Source: an uncultured bacterium | GTDB lineage: Bacteria > Vulcanimicrobiota > Xenobia > Xenobiales > Xenobiaceae | Direction of reading: 5' to 3' | Length of the DNA stretch: 64,000 nucleotides | NCBI GenBank assembly: GCA_934644775.1 | Contig: CAKUDB010000009.1 | Location: forward strand, 21,274 to 85,273 | Shown here: positions 26,360-34,340 of the stretch, one piece after another | How the letters are laid out: every line of letters starts with the position of its first letter | Numbering within the stretch: position 1 is the stretch's first letter | Translations under genes and position numbers: made by a program | The notes under the pieces: generated by a model | The model's database searches: none | What the model was told of the DNA's origin: nothing | The model's input: only the letters and a program-made list of their open reading frames with translations

Positions 26360-26746
26360 ATGATGAATCTTTTAAATGGCCTTTTAGGCAATGCTTCCAA
26401 AGTTAATGCTGAAGACGTCACTAAGCAATATGCCAAAATTTTTGCTCCTGGTGAGAAGGTTGAGCATGTTTATAAGCAGATCCGCGATTTGATTATTTTT
26501 ACTGACCGTCGCTTTATTTTTGTTGACATTCAAGGAATTACCGGAAAGAAGGTGGCCTTCCATTCTATTCCTTACCGCAATATTAGCCACTTTTGCGTCG
26601 AAACGGCCGGTTTGGTAGATTTAGACGCGGAATTAAAAATATGGGTTGTCGGCAATTGTACACCAGTAGTCGAACTTAAATTTAGCGCCGACTTAGATGT
26701 AAACGAAATTCAGAGAGTTTTGGCTGACTACGTTCTGACTGTTTAG
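26360..26746 (+). CDS. Bacterial PH-domain protein (bPH, DUF1696-type)
   Basis: Small soluble protein of about 128 residues consisting of one bacterial pleckstrin-homology-like domain: N-terminal LLNGLLGNASKVNAEDV, then EHVYKQIRDLIIFTDRRFIFVD, KKVAFHSIPYRNISHF and a final helix EIQRVLADYV. Homologues are widespread in Firmicutes; their function is mostly unknown. The frame is open from 26306, overlapping the comM end, with a GTG at 26339 next to AAGGA, but the homologous start is one of the two consecutive ATGs at 26360/26363. No strong ribosome site precedes them, so the start is moderately certain. Confidence 0.8.
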   Translation: MMNLLNGLLGNASKVNAEDVTKQYAKIFAPGEKVEHVYKQIRDLIIFTDRRFIFVDIQGITGKKVAFHSIPYRNISHFCVETAGLVDLDAELKIWVVGNCTPVVELKFSADLDVNEIQRVLADYVLTV

Positions 26747-27017
26747 TATTTTTTTTGTCTAATTTGCTTATAGGAGCAATTGTTTTTTAGTCTGTGCTTG
26801 TCGAGAGCTCTTTGTCTTTCGGGTGGGACGAAGATGCATATAGCAAATCGGCTCGAGGAAAAGATCCTGGGCAGCACAGAAATTTGCTTCCGCAGAGGAG
26901 AGCGCATAAGTCGTAGCAATTTCCAGGAGCTATGGTGCTATTCTCGTAGAAGCATGAAACTTCCGTCTCTCTAGATGGGAGTATGTTTACCTTTTTGCTA
27001 AAAGTTGGTTTTTTTAG
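26747..27017 (+). promoter_or_regulatory. Gene-free structured leader upstream of nifS
   Basis: This 271-bp stretch has no credible gene. Stems seen: TCTGTGCT (26791-26798) with AGCACAGA (26873-26880), enclosing CTTTGTC (26810-26816) with GACGAAG (26827-26833), and AGGA/TCCT nearby. No ribosome site precedes the nifS ATG; a run of seven T directly precedes it. Could be a leader or a small RNA gene. No known class recognised. Confidence 0.35.
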
Positions 27018-28199
27018 ATGATTTATTTAGATAATGCCGCTACAACTTCGGTTGCGCCGGAAGTTGTCGAGGCTATGCTGCCGTATTTTACAAAGTTTTA
27101 TGGCAATCCCTCCAATATCTACGGGCTTTCCTTAGCTTCCCGTCGCGCTTTGGATGCGGCCAGATCGACGGTAGCCAAATCTATTGGCGCCAAACTTCCC
27201 TCTGAGATCTTTTTTACCGGTTGCGGTACCGAATCCGATAATTTAGCTGTTATCGGTTTAGCTAGGGCCAGACGCGAATTGGGAAACCATATTATTACTT
27301 CGACCGTAGAACATCATGCAGTGTTACATGCTTGTGATCAGCTCAAAAAAGAAGGTTTTGAAATTACTCGCCTGCCGGTCGATTCTCAAGGTCGAGTCAG
27401 TGTAGAGAGGGTGGCCGCCGCTTTAACCGATAAAACTGTGCTCGTCTCTATTATGTTGGCTAACAACGAAGTGGGCACTTTACAACCTATCGCCGAAATT
27501 GGCAAGCTTTTGGCCAACCACCAAGCCTATTTGCATACCGACGCTGTCCAGGCTGCCGGAGCTATTCCCATCAATGTTGAAGAATTGGGTGTAGACGCTT
27601 TAAGTATGTCTGCCCATAAGTTTCATGGCCCCAAGGGAGTAGGTGCTTTGTATTTACGTACCGGAGTGCGCCCTTTAAGTATCAACTATGGCGGCGGCCA
27701 GGAGCGCGGCTTGCGCTCGGGCACAGAAAATGTCCCCGGCATTATCGGTTTAGCCAAAGCCTTAGATATGGCTGTAAGCACTTTAGATAAACGGACTACA
27801 GATTTGAAAGCCAAGAGAGACTACTTAATTGAGAAAATTTTATCTTCGGTAAAAGGTGCCGAACTAACTGGCCATCCCACTTTGCGTTTGCCTGGCAATG
27901 CTAGTTTTGTTTTTCCCGGCGTAGAGGGAGAGTCTTTAATTATGCAGTTAGATCGCAAAGGGGTGTGCGCTTCTTCTGGTTCGGCTTGTGCTTCTTCAGC
28001 TTTAGGTATTTCCCATGTACTCGAAGCTATGGGCTACCATTCTCCTTTAGGTAGAGGCAGTTTGCGCTTAACTTTAGATACTTCAGTCACTTACGAAGAA
28101 TTGGACGAAGCTGTTGATATTATTGTCAAGGCGGCTCAGAAGTTGCAAGCTATGGCTCCTAAGTCTTGTTTTACCAAAGCCCACTCTTGTAATAGATAG
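27018..28199 (+). CDS. nifS: Cysteine desulfurase (NifS/IscS family)
   Basis: PLP enzyme taking sulfur from cysteine for Fe-S clusters and thio-cofactors. Opening MIYLDNAATT, PLP-binding Lys in SMSAHKFHGPKG (about residue 203) and the mobile persulfide Cys in the loop SSGSACASSALG (about 320) are present. Length 393 fits group I (NifS/IscS-like) enzymes. The ATG lacks a visible Shine-Dalgarno; the upstream 271 bp are structured. A NifU-like scaffold follows 15 bp downstream, the usual Firmicutes pairing, although that scaffold is altered (see next). Confidence 0.93.
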   Translation: MIYLDNAATTSVAPEVVEAMLPYFTKFYGNPSNIYGLSLASRRALDAARSTVAKSIGAKLPSEIFFTGCGTESDNLAVIGLARARRELGNHIITSTVEHHAVLHACDQLKKEGFEITRLPVDSQGRVSVERVAAALTDKTVLVSIMLANNEVGTLQPIAEIGKLLANHQAYLHTDAVQAAGAIPINVEELGVDALSMSAHKFHGPKGVGALYLRTGVRPLSINYGGGQERGLRSGTENVPGIIGLAKALDMAVSTLDKRTTDLKAKRDYLIEKILSSVKGAELTGHPTLRLPGNASFVFPGVEGESLIMQLDRKGVCASSGSACASSALGISHVLEAMGYHSPLGRGSLRLTLDTSVTYEELDEAVDIIVKAAQKLQAMAPKSCFTKAHSCNR

Positions 28200-28214
28200 A
28201 AAGATAAATGTGGT

Positions 28215-28610
28215 ATGGAATATTCTGAATTTGCTTTGCGACACGGAGAAAATCCCACTCACGTAGGCGAATTGGGAGAAGCTCAAGGCCACGCTTTTTC
28301 CGAAAATCCTATTTGTGGCGATACGGTTGAATTTTGGGTCAATCTTGATAAGGCTGGTGAACATATCGAAGATGCCGTTTTTAAGGCTTTTGGATGTTTG
28401 GCTTCTACCGCTGCTTCCGATCTTTTGTGTGATTTAGCTAAAGGCAAAACTGTGGAAGAAGCGGCTTCTATTGAAGAAGAGCAAATTATCGATGCTTTGG
28501 GTGGATTGCCTACAGCGAAGTATCACGGTGCCTCTTTGGCTCGTGAGGCTTTTCTAGAGGCTTTAGCTCAAGCCCAAGAAGTGGCTGCTCTGGATCGGGA
28601 AAGATTGTAA
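28215..28610 (+). CDS. NifU/IscU-like Fe-S scaffold protein missing the third cysteine
   Basis: IscU-fold protein of 131 residues encoded right after nifS. The first ligand motif NPICGD (C34, D36) and second FGCLAS (C61) are present, but the position of the third Cys, normally in K-x-H-C-S, reads KYHGAS (H104, G105). There is an extra Cys in LLCDLAKGK (C72). C61 is followed by LAS rather than GSA/AAI. The protein may still hold a cluster using C72 or His, or it may act as a sulfur acceptor or carrier only. A reading-frame error is unlikely because the surrounding sequence aligns normally. It may not be the organism's only scaffold. Confidence 0.85.
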   Translation: MEYSEFALRHGENPTHVGELGEAQGHAFSENPICGDTVEFWVNLDKAGEHIEDAVFKAFGCLASTAASDLLCDLAKGKTVEEAASIEEEQIIDALGGLPTAKYHGASLAREAFLEALAQAQEVAALDRERL

Positions 28611-28723
28611 GCAGGGGAAAGACTCATAGCAGGGAAACTTCAGAGCCAATTTTTGTGCATTTTATTTTCTGGCCCTGGGGAAAAGCCGGAGTAGCACAGC
28701 CTAGCTAAAGGAGCTAAGCTTTT

Positions 28724-29017
28724 TTGACATACTCTTTTTACAATCGAAGAAACGAAAGCTATCGCAAGCAACCGCTGGCTCATCGCTGTGCTCTCGAGCC
28801 GGCGCGTCGCTATTGTTACATTCTGAATAAAGAGATTACCGTTTGTATAAATTATCCCGACTATATCGATTCCAGGCGCAAAGGGCCCGAAGGTGAAATA
28901 TATTGCGAAAATATTATTGAATGTTATCGCAAAGGTGTAAAATGCCGTCATAGCGGTATTTCGCAGCTTTATCCCGATCCTTTTGTTCCTCAAAAGTCCG
29001 ATGATTCCAATGGATAA
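28724..29017 (+). CDS. Small Cys-rich protein, TTG start
   Basis: A 97-residue ORF preceded by AAGGAG ten bases before a TTG. It is Arg- and Tyr-rich at the start and Cys-rich, with six Cys (RRYCYIL, TVCINYP, YCENIIECYRKGVKC). The Cys pattern and absence of hydrophobic segments suggest a cytoplasmic metal- or cluster-binding protein; a link with the preceding nifS/nifU genes is only positional. A good terminator closes it 25 bp downstream. No family recognised with certainty. The clear ribosome site, terminator and neighbour-like codon use argue that it is real. Confidence 0.65.
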   Translation: MTYSFYNRRNESYRKQPLAHRCALEPARRYCYILNKEITVCINYPDYIDSRRKGPEGEIYCENIIECYRKGVKCRHSGISQLYPDPFVPQKSDDSNG

Positions 29018-29041
29018 ACATAAGTTCCTGGTTATGAAACC

Positions 29042-29090
29042 GAAAATAGCGGCTCCTCTCCAAAGTATTGAGAAGGCCGCTATTTTTTTA
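29042..29090 (+). terminator. Intrinsic terminator after the nifS group
   Basis: AAAATAGCGGC (from 29043) pairs with GCCGCTATTTT, followed by further T (to about 29089). The loop is about 22 bases. Confidence 0.85.
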
Positions 29091-29171
29091 GGTAAGATGA
29101 GCTATTCTATTGGGAAATTTAGTGGAATTTAATTGTAGATAAGCTTAGTCTAGAGACTTATTACCTAGAAA

Positions 29172-30638
29172 CTAAAAGTGGACATTCTTCTCTTGGGAGC
29201 TGGTCTCTTTGGCTCTAGTCATAGTTTGGGAATAGGTTGGCTCCTTTTCCAGGTCGCGACTGTTGGCTTTTTTACTTCTATTCCAATTGCGTCCATCCCG
29301 GCCGGTAGTGGGAATAGGTACTTCTTCCACTACTGAAACTTTAAAGTCGATACTTAAGTCGAATAAACAAGCGTACTGGTGGCCGTCTACCCTTTTAGAA
29401 ATATCTACTTGTTGGCCTGGCTCCAGAGGATTGATAAGGTAGCTCTCTACGACGTCCCATTGAGCATTTCTTTTATGGCTTTTGACCATAAATTTAACCA
29501 TAAAGGGCTTCTGTACGCTCAATTCTCCAGTATTGCGAATAGTAGCTTTTATTTCATAAGCTGTAGCATAAAATGACATTTGACGTAAGACATCAAAGGC
29601 GACAACTTCAGGCTTGGCCGCTTTAGGTTGTCTTTCTTTAGGATTGGCAGTTGTAGGGTAATTGTAGGCGGTACGTCCACTTGGGACGGCAGAGTAACTA
29701 ATTGTAGCCGGTTGGGCCGGTTGCTCGATCGAAGGGTGGCTCATATTAAAATCGGCAGCACTTATGCCAGCAGACATGCTGGACATCTGGTTTAATCCTG
29801 AAGGATAGCGCACTCCCGGAGAGTTGGCCATAGAGGCTACATCATTGACACTGCGCGGCACTTCGGTGGTAATTTGGCGATCTCCCACATTAGTTACAGA
29901 AACGATAGGGCGCTCGTAAGGCGAGCTTTTAGCATTTTTAGTAGTTAGGCCACCCATACCAGCTTCAGGAAAAGCCGGACTGTCCATGGCATCAGGCCAA
30001 GAGGAGGTTGGATTGTAGCTGCCATTGGCATTAGGTACAGTATCTAAAGGAGGCATACCAAAGATATTGCCGCCTCTTTGGATATTGGCTAGATAGGCAT
30101 TTTTGGCGCTGACCCGTCCGTTTAAGGCTGGCAGAGGAGCCGTAGCCAGTTGATCGCTGGGATTGGTATTGGTAGCCTTACTGGCGTTAAAATTGGCTGT
30201 TTGTACAGCAATTTGCTGCCCTTTTTGGTTTACGGAAGCTTTAATTACTCGGCATAAATCCTTAAGCTGAACTACTAAATCGTTTTCATACAAGCCGGCC
30301 GGAGCTTCTAGTTTGATATTTTGGCCATTATAAATGCAATAAGAGTGGCCTACTATGATAGTCAGCATCGATTCTGACCAAGAAGCTTCCAACTTATTGC
30401 CGTTAAATTCGACGGAAGCTCCGGTGGCTTTAAGCAAAGGTGTAGCTTTTACGGCCAAATCTTGGCCGGTCGAGCCTATAACGGCCGAGCGCTCTAAAGC
30501 TTGGCCATTTACAAAAATGTCGGGATTGATTTGGGGCTGGGCCTGGGGCTGCTGGGCCGAAGCTAAGCGGCCGAACCAGCCGAGTAGCAATAGCAAAAAT
30601 AGGAGCAGCCAAGTCGGCCGCCGACGATTATGTAACAT
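29172..30638 (-). CDS. Secreted protein with copper-amine-oxidase-N-like domain
   Basis: A signal peptide covers about residues 1-28 (RRPTWLLLFLLLLLGW core, cleavage near ASA). A domain resembling the copper amine oxidase N-terminal module follows (about 38-150: DIFVNGQALERSAVIG, LLKATGASVEFNG, VVQLKDLCRVIKASV); this module is a stalk/repeat domain common in Firmicutes surface proteins and implies no amine oxidase activity. The middle (about 150-350) is low-complexity, rich in Pro, Ser and Asn. A C-terminal beta-rich domain (about 350-445: FYATAYEIKATIRNTGEL) resembles FxLYD-type folds, and the tail is basic and polar. ATG with GGAG about eight bases upstream. Probably periplasmic; function unknown. 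Confidence 0.75.
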   Translation of the reverse strand: MLHNRRRPTWLLLFLLLLLGWFGRLASAQQPQAQPQINPDIFVNGQALERSAVIGSTGQDLAVKATPLLKATGASVEFNGNKLEASWSESMLTIIVGHSYCIYNGQNIKLEAPAGLYENDLVVQLKDLCRVIKASVNQKGQQIAVQTANFNASKATNTNPSDQLATAPLPALNGRVSAKNAYLANIQRGGNIFGMPPLDTVPNANGSYNPTSSWPDAMDSPAFPEAGMGGLTTKNAKSSPYERPIVSVTNVGDRQITTEVPRSVNDVASMANSPGVRYPSGLNQMSSMSAGISAADFNMSHPSIEQPAQPATISYSAVPSGRTAYNYPTTANPKERQPKAAKPEVVAFDVLRQMSFYATAYEIKATIRNTGELSVQKPFMVKFMVKSHKRNAQWDVVESYLINPLEPGQQVDISKRVDGHQYACLFDLSIDFKVSVVEEVPIPTTGRDGRNWNRSKKANSRDLEKEPTYSQTMTRAKETSSQEKNVHF

Positions 30639-30728
30639 ATAAAAACTCCTCTTTACGCTTGGCCCGGCTAAAATTTTTTCTTAAGCCGCGAAGCAATTAT
30701 TCTCTTAAGCAAAATTTTAGCAAAAAAA

Positions 30729-31871
30729 TCAGCCTTTTTGTAGCCTCGGCGCTGATTGTAGACTGCTTAGCGAAGCGCTTAGCACTAAATCGGCCAAGGT
30801 TAGGGCCAACATGGCTTCCACTACCGGCACGGCTCGAATAGCTAAACAGGGATCGTGACGCCCTTTTATCTTTATATGGCAAGGCTGAAGCTGGTTATTT
30901 AAGGTCTCTTGTTCTAGGCTGATACTGGGCGTAGGCTTAAAGGCGACTCGTCCCCAAATATGGCCTCCAGTTGAGATGCCGCCCCAAATACCCCCTTGAC
31001 GATTAGTTCTTAGAGTAGGGCGTCCGTTTTCGTTTTGTAAAGTATCGTTGGCTGCCGAGCCGCTTAAAGTGCTTAAATGGAAACCTTGGCCAATTTCTAT
31101 CCCTTTAACTGCTGGAATAGACATTAGCGCCGAGGCGATCTGGGCGTCCAGGCGGTCAAAGACGGGCTCGCCAATGGCTGCCGGTAGACCGCGTATAACA
31201 AAGACTAGGCGGCCGCCCCAAGAGTTTCCCCCTTGCTTGGCTTCTTCTAGTAGTTGCTCTATCTGGGGCCAAGCTGAAGCTTGGGGGAAACGGGCCAAGC
31301 AAGAGTCTATTTCCGAGCGGCTGAGTTTTTGTAAATATTGCTCAAATTGGCCTGGGCTATAATTGAGGCTACAGGGGCCAATTTGCTCCAACCAAGCCAC
31401 AATAGCCAAGGGTTGGCTTTCATTAGGCGGCAGCCATTGGCCCAACAATTGCTCGGCCAGGGCACCGGCTAATACTCGGCCGATCGTTTCGCGCCCGCTG
31501 GAGCGCCCTCCGCCGCGCCAATCGCGAAAGCCATATTTGGCTTGCCAAGTATAATCTCCGTGGGAAGGGCGATAGAGAGAAGCCAAGTCTTGATAGTCTT
31601 GGGAATGGTGATCGCGATTGCGTACCAGCATAGCTATGGGAGTACCTAAAGTTTGGCCTTCAAAGAGGCCGGACAAGACTTCCAAACGATCTTCCTCTTG
31701 GCGCGGCGTCGTAAAGGGCTGTCCTGGTCGGCGTCTATCTAAATAGCGCTGAACCTGGGCTAAATCGATAGCTATTTGGGAGGGCATTCCCTCTACTACA
31801 GCTCCACAAGCGGGGCCGTGTGATTCTCCAAAAGTCATTACTCTAAATATTTTGCCGAAAATATTGCCCAT
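30729..31871 (-). CDS. aroC: Chorismate synthase
   Basis: Last step of the shikimate pathway: converts EPSP to chorismate with reduced FMN. Signature regions are present: TFGESHGPACGAVVEG at the start, DRRRPGQ, SHGDYTWQAKYGFRDWRGGGRSSGRET, and the C-terminal GRHDPCLAIRAVPVVEAM. Length 380 is within the normal range; an internal stretch around residues 180-215 is longer than in E. coli. It stands alone on the minus strand, 90 bp upstream of the secreted-protein gene, without other aro genes nearby. Confidence 0.95.
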   Translation of the reverse strand: MGNIFGKIFRVMTFGESHGPACGAVVEGMPSQIAIDLAQVQRYLDRRRPGQPFTTPRQEEDRLEVLSGLFEGQTLGTPIAMLVRNRDHHSQDYQDLASLYRPSHGDYTWQAKYGFRDWRGGGRSSGRETIGRVLAGALAEQLLGQWLPPNESQPLAIVAWLEQIGPCSLNYSPGQFEQYLQKLSRSEIDSCLARFPQASAWPQIEQLLEEAKQGGNSWGGRLVFVIRGLPAAIGEPVFDRLDAQIASALMSIPAVKGIEIGQGFHLSTLSGSAANDTLQNENGRPTLRTNRQGGIWGGISTGGHIWGRVAFKPTPSISLEQETLNNQLQPCHIKIKGRHDPCLAIRAVPVVEAMLALTLADLVLSASLSSLQSAPRLQKG

Positions 31872-32140
31872 TTTCTTACTTTATCTTTCATTTTTAGCTT
31901 ATAAATATTAGCTTTCTGTCTACCGCTAAGGCTAATATCCCTTTCCACATCTATCGAAGGGGCACTTTTTCTACACCGATAAAAAAGTAGAAGGGGCTAT
32001 TAAGCTATTAAGATCTCTAGTCATCAAATCTTTCTCCGGTTATAAGGGCAGGAAGCTTTGCTCCAAGGAGTGAAAAAATAGCGGTTAGGAATGTAGTTTC
32101 TGCAATTGAGCATTAAAAATCCACAGAGGTTGGAAAGAAA

Positions 32141-32581
32141 GTGGCTAAACAGAAAGAAAATTTACCTGTAGGCTTTTTGGTCAGCGAAATGAGTGAAGAC
32201 GAGCGCAGAATGTGTGCTTTGGAAGTCCATTGCGCTACTGAGCTTCAGAAAGGTAATATCGAGCTTAGAGAGTTAGCTAAAGAAGCTTGTCGGTTGTCTT
32301 TAGTCGAACCAGAAATAATGTACCTTACTCGCAAGCACGTTCCTTGGGAAGAAGTGCGCCGCCACGAACGGGCTCTCGTTGCCCAGGTTTCCGCCGAATG
32401 TGCCGACTATACTAAAATTGAAGAAAAAGTTTTGGCCTTAATGGGCCAGTGGTATAGCAAAATTTGCCTAATGGAGCGAGAAATGAAAGATGGCAGTACC
32501 TTTGGGTTGCGTTTAGTTAAGCTGAATAAAGAGCACTCTTGGGATATTTCTTTTGCCAAGTTGGTAATTTTGCAAATTTAG
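32141..32581 (+). CDS. Protein of unknown function, 146 residues
   Basis: I do not recognise this protein. It is soluble, largely helical and charged (SEDERRMCALEVHCATELQ at about 18-36, then EEVRRHERALVAQ), without signal peptide or membrane segment. It starts at a GTG with GGAAAG just upstream and AGAGG further upstream. Codon use matches neighbours. It lies between divergent aroC and the leader of the glycine-zipper gene; there is no clear operon partner. The 269 bp between it and aroC hold only a weak hairpin (TTCTAC/GTAGAA near 31972-31998) and no gene I can support. Confidence 0.65.
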   Translation: MAKQKENLPVGFLVSEMSEDERRMCALEVHCATELQKGNIELRELAKEACRLSLVEPEIMYLTRKHVPWEEVRRHERALVAQVSAECADYTKIEEKVLALMGQWYSKICLMEREMKDGSTFGLRLVKLNKEHSWDISFAKLVILQI

Positions 32582-32644
32582 TTTGTATTGCAGTTATCTA
32601 ATTTAGTTGGCCCAGCGATTTTCTTTCGATTCTTACCTTGCCTG

Positions 32645-32673
32645 TTGTTTGCCGCCTATTTCTTTGGTAAAAT
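32645..32673 (+). promoter_or_regulatory. Putative promoter upstream of the glycine-zipper gene leader
   Basis: TTGTTT (32645-32650), 17-base spacer, TAAAAT (32668-32673). The -10 is good and the -35 weak. It would start RNA near 32680 and give a 5' leader of about 170 bases. Confidence 0.4.
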
Positions 32674-32675
32674 AA

Positions 32676-32835
32676 ACTCGATACCGTGCGGCACGCAAAG
32701 CGCGGGGTATAGCCTGGACTCACCTTTCCGGGAATAAACCGCAATTGCTTTGAGGGCAGCTTCCGCTTATTTCTGGGCGGTTGTTCCGAGGGTCGTGCAG
32801 CTCTTTCTCGGCGCGGTGTTCGAGTTCTTAGGAGG
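32676..32835 (+). promoter_or_regulatory. Multi-stem structured leader ending at the Shine-Dalgarno
   Basis: AACTCGA (32676-32682) is exactly complementary to TCGAGTT (32820-32826), enclosing several stems: ATACC/GGTAT (32681-32685, 32706-32710), CGTGC/GCACG (32685-32695), CCTGG/CCGGG, AACCGC/GCGGTT (32737-32742, 32777-32782) and CCGAG/CTCGG (32786-32790, 32807-32811). The Shine-Dalgarno AGGAGG follows at once (32830-32835). The layout is riboswitch-like, controlling translation, but no known class is recognised. Confidence 0.45.
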
Positions 32836-32847
32836 ACGTTTTTCATA

Positions 32848-33450
32848 ATGTCTATAAATTCAGTAAATTCTTTTGCCAATACTTACAGCACTTCCGCTCC
32901 CGTATATAGCAAAGAAACGACTAATACTGAAGCTGCCGCTGTTCAGGCCGAGCCGCAGGAAATGTTCGCTTTGAGCGAGCAAAGCGAAGAGCCCGCTCCT
33001 CAGAAGCCTAACTTTGCTACTCGCGTAGTCCGCAACGCTGCTGGTGTTGTCACTGGAGCGATCGGTGCTGCCGCTGGCGCTACCAAGGGTGGTTTAGTAG
33101 GCGCTGCTAAAGGCAAAGTCAGTATTTCTCACGACGCTAAAGTTGTTATGCAGGCTATCGGTGCTTCTGCTGGTTTGGTAGCCGGATTGGCTATTGCCGG
33201 TACTGTGGCTGGGCCTATTGCCTTGGTCGGCGGTTTAATTGCCGGTCCTTTGGTTGGCTCTATGGCTGGCGGCATGGTCGGCGGCGCTGTTGAAGGTCTC
33301 GGCTCGGCTCTGGTTGGTGCTGGTCCGGGTGCTGTCAATGGGGCCAAGAAGGGCTTCGATATTGGTCGCACCGTAATCGACAAGATCGTAGCTAAAGAAG
33401 CTCCCGCTCCCCAAGAGCAAGCTCCCGCTTCCGAAGAAAAAGTCGGCTAG
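32848..33450 (+). CDS. Glycine-zipper protein of unknown function
   Basis: A 200-residue protein with a polar, acidic N-terminus of about 60 residues (no signal peptide) and a long Gly/Ala/Val region (about 65-175) with repeated small-residue spacing such as GAIGAAAGATKGG, AGLVAGLAIAGTVAG and GPLVGSMAGGMVGG. Such glycine zippers pack tightly in membranes and occur in pore-formers, bacteriocin-like peptides, outer-membrane lipoproteins and some secreted effectors. The C-terminus is charged and ends EKVG. ATG with AGGAGG 12 bases upstream, behind the structured leader; a strong terminator follows, so it is a single-gene unit. No immunity or export partner is visible. Function unknown. Confidence 0.75.
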   Translation: MSINSVNSFANTYSTSAPVYSKETTNTEAAAVQAEPQEMFALSEQSEEPAPQKPNFATRVVRNAAGVVTGAIGAAAGATKGGLVGAAKGKVSISHDAKVVMQAIGASAGLVAGLAIAGTVAGPIALVGGLIAGPLVGSMAGGMVGGAVEGLGSALVGAGPGAVNGAKKGFDIGRTVIDKIVAKEAPAPQEQAPASEEKVG

Positions 33451-33476
33451 TCTTTCCTAACCTATTTTCGCTATAA

Positions 33477-33507
33477 GTCCCCCACCTTTTAGGTAGGGGG
33501 CTTTTTT
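33477..33507 (+). terminator. Intrinsic terminator after the glycine-zipper gene
   Basis: CCCCCACC pairs with GGTAGGGGG around a TTTTA loop, followed by CTTTTTTG. It lies between convergent genes and mainly suits the plus strand. Confidence 0.88.
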
Positions 33508-33536
33508 GTTTCGGTAAAAAATCGCCCGCATTTAAG

Positions 33537-34337
33537 TTAAGTTTGGCTTACTTTTTTGGCAGTTATAGTTGCAGCTAAGAAAAGGCAAACTACCGCTGTA
33601 ATAGTAGCGCTAGTAGGCAAGTCGTATTGTACCGATAAAGCTACTCCCAAACCAACTGAAATTAGGGCTGAAATTAAAGAATAGAGGCAGACTATATTCA
33701 AGCGCTGGCTTAAAGATAAACCTATTAAAGGGGGGACGATCAGCATAGCAAAAACTAGCAAGGCACCGGCGCTATGGATAGCTACAGCAATAGCTAAGCC
33801 TACAGTAAAGTAAAAAAGCCAGTTCCAAAACTTAACATTATAACCTAAGGCTTGAGCCATCATGGGATCGAAAGCCGTCAGCATAAATTGCTTAAAAAAT
33901 AGCATATTTATAACTATAATAAAGATCAATGAGGCCGCCATTAAGTAAATATCGGTCGAATTGACGGCCAAGACGTTGCCAAATAGTAAACTAAGCATAT
34001 CGCCGTCAGCATGGGGAGCCAAAGCAATAAAGAGTACAGCCATCGCTCCGGCTGCTACATAAGCGCTGCCGATAAGCCCTTCAGAGGGTAGGTCGCGTTT
34101 ATGGTCTTTGGCAAAAAAAGTGACGCCGCCCAACATAAGTAGTATCGCGCCCAAGTTGCAAGGGATATTGATTAAACCGCTTAGAGCTACGCCGGCGGCA
34201 GCTAGTTGAGAAAGGGCCACTCCTACAAAAGTAATGCGGCGCAATACGACAAACACGCCTAGATAAGCGGTCATTAAGGCGGTTAGCGAAGCTGAGAGCC
34301 AAGCTAGAGTTGTAAAATCTAAATTATCTAAGGCCAT
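33537..34337 (-). CDS. znuB: Zinc ABC transporter permease
   Basis: Inner-membrane permease of an ABC-3 family zinc importer. The 266-residue protein has about eight hydrophobic segments and the family features: LGVFVVLRRITFVGVALSQLAAAGVAL near the start (cytoplasmic coupling loop), and AGALLVFAMLIVPPLIGLSLSQRL in the second half. Starts three bases after the znuC stop, last gene of the zinc operon. Zinc rather than manganese is inferred from the binding protein encoded upstream. Confidence 0.9.
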   Translation of the reverse strand: MALDNLDFTTLAWLSASLTALMTAYLGVFVVLRRITFVGVALSQLAAAGVALSGLINIPCNLGAILLMLGGVTFFAKDHKRDLPSEGLIGSAYVAAGAMAVLFIALAPHADGDMLSLLFGNVLAVNSTDIYLMAASLIFIIVINMLFFKQFMLTAFDPMMAQALGYNVKFWNWLFYFTVGLAIAVAIHSAGALLVFAMLIVPPLIGLSLSQRLNIVCLYSLISALISVGLGVALSVQYDLPTSATITAVVCLFLAATITAKKVSQT

Positions 34338-34340
34338 TTT

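Noticed and set aside
26817..26833. GGGTGGGAC resembling the T-box core GGGTGGTACCGCG before nifS
   Set aside because: The T-box lies at the 3' end of a long specifier leader; here it would be near the 5' end, with no antiterminator/terminator after it, and nifS is not a usual T-box gene.
32690..32715. ACGCAAAGC plus TATAGCC resembling parts of the c-di-GMP-I riboswitch in the glycine-zipper leader
   Set aside because: The two parts are far too close for the second GEMM stem and the upstream GGGCAAACC element is missing.
32598..32879. Minus-strand ORF of 93 codons across the glycine-zipper leader
   Set aside because: Arg-rich translation of a GC-rich structured region, no ribosome site, and overlap with the start of a real gene.
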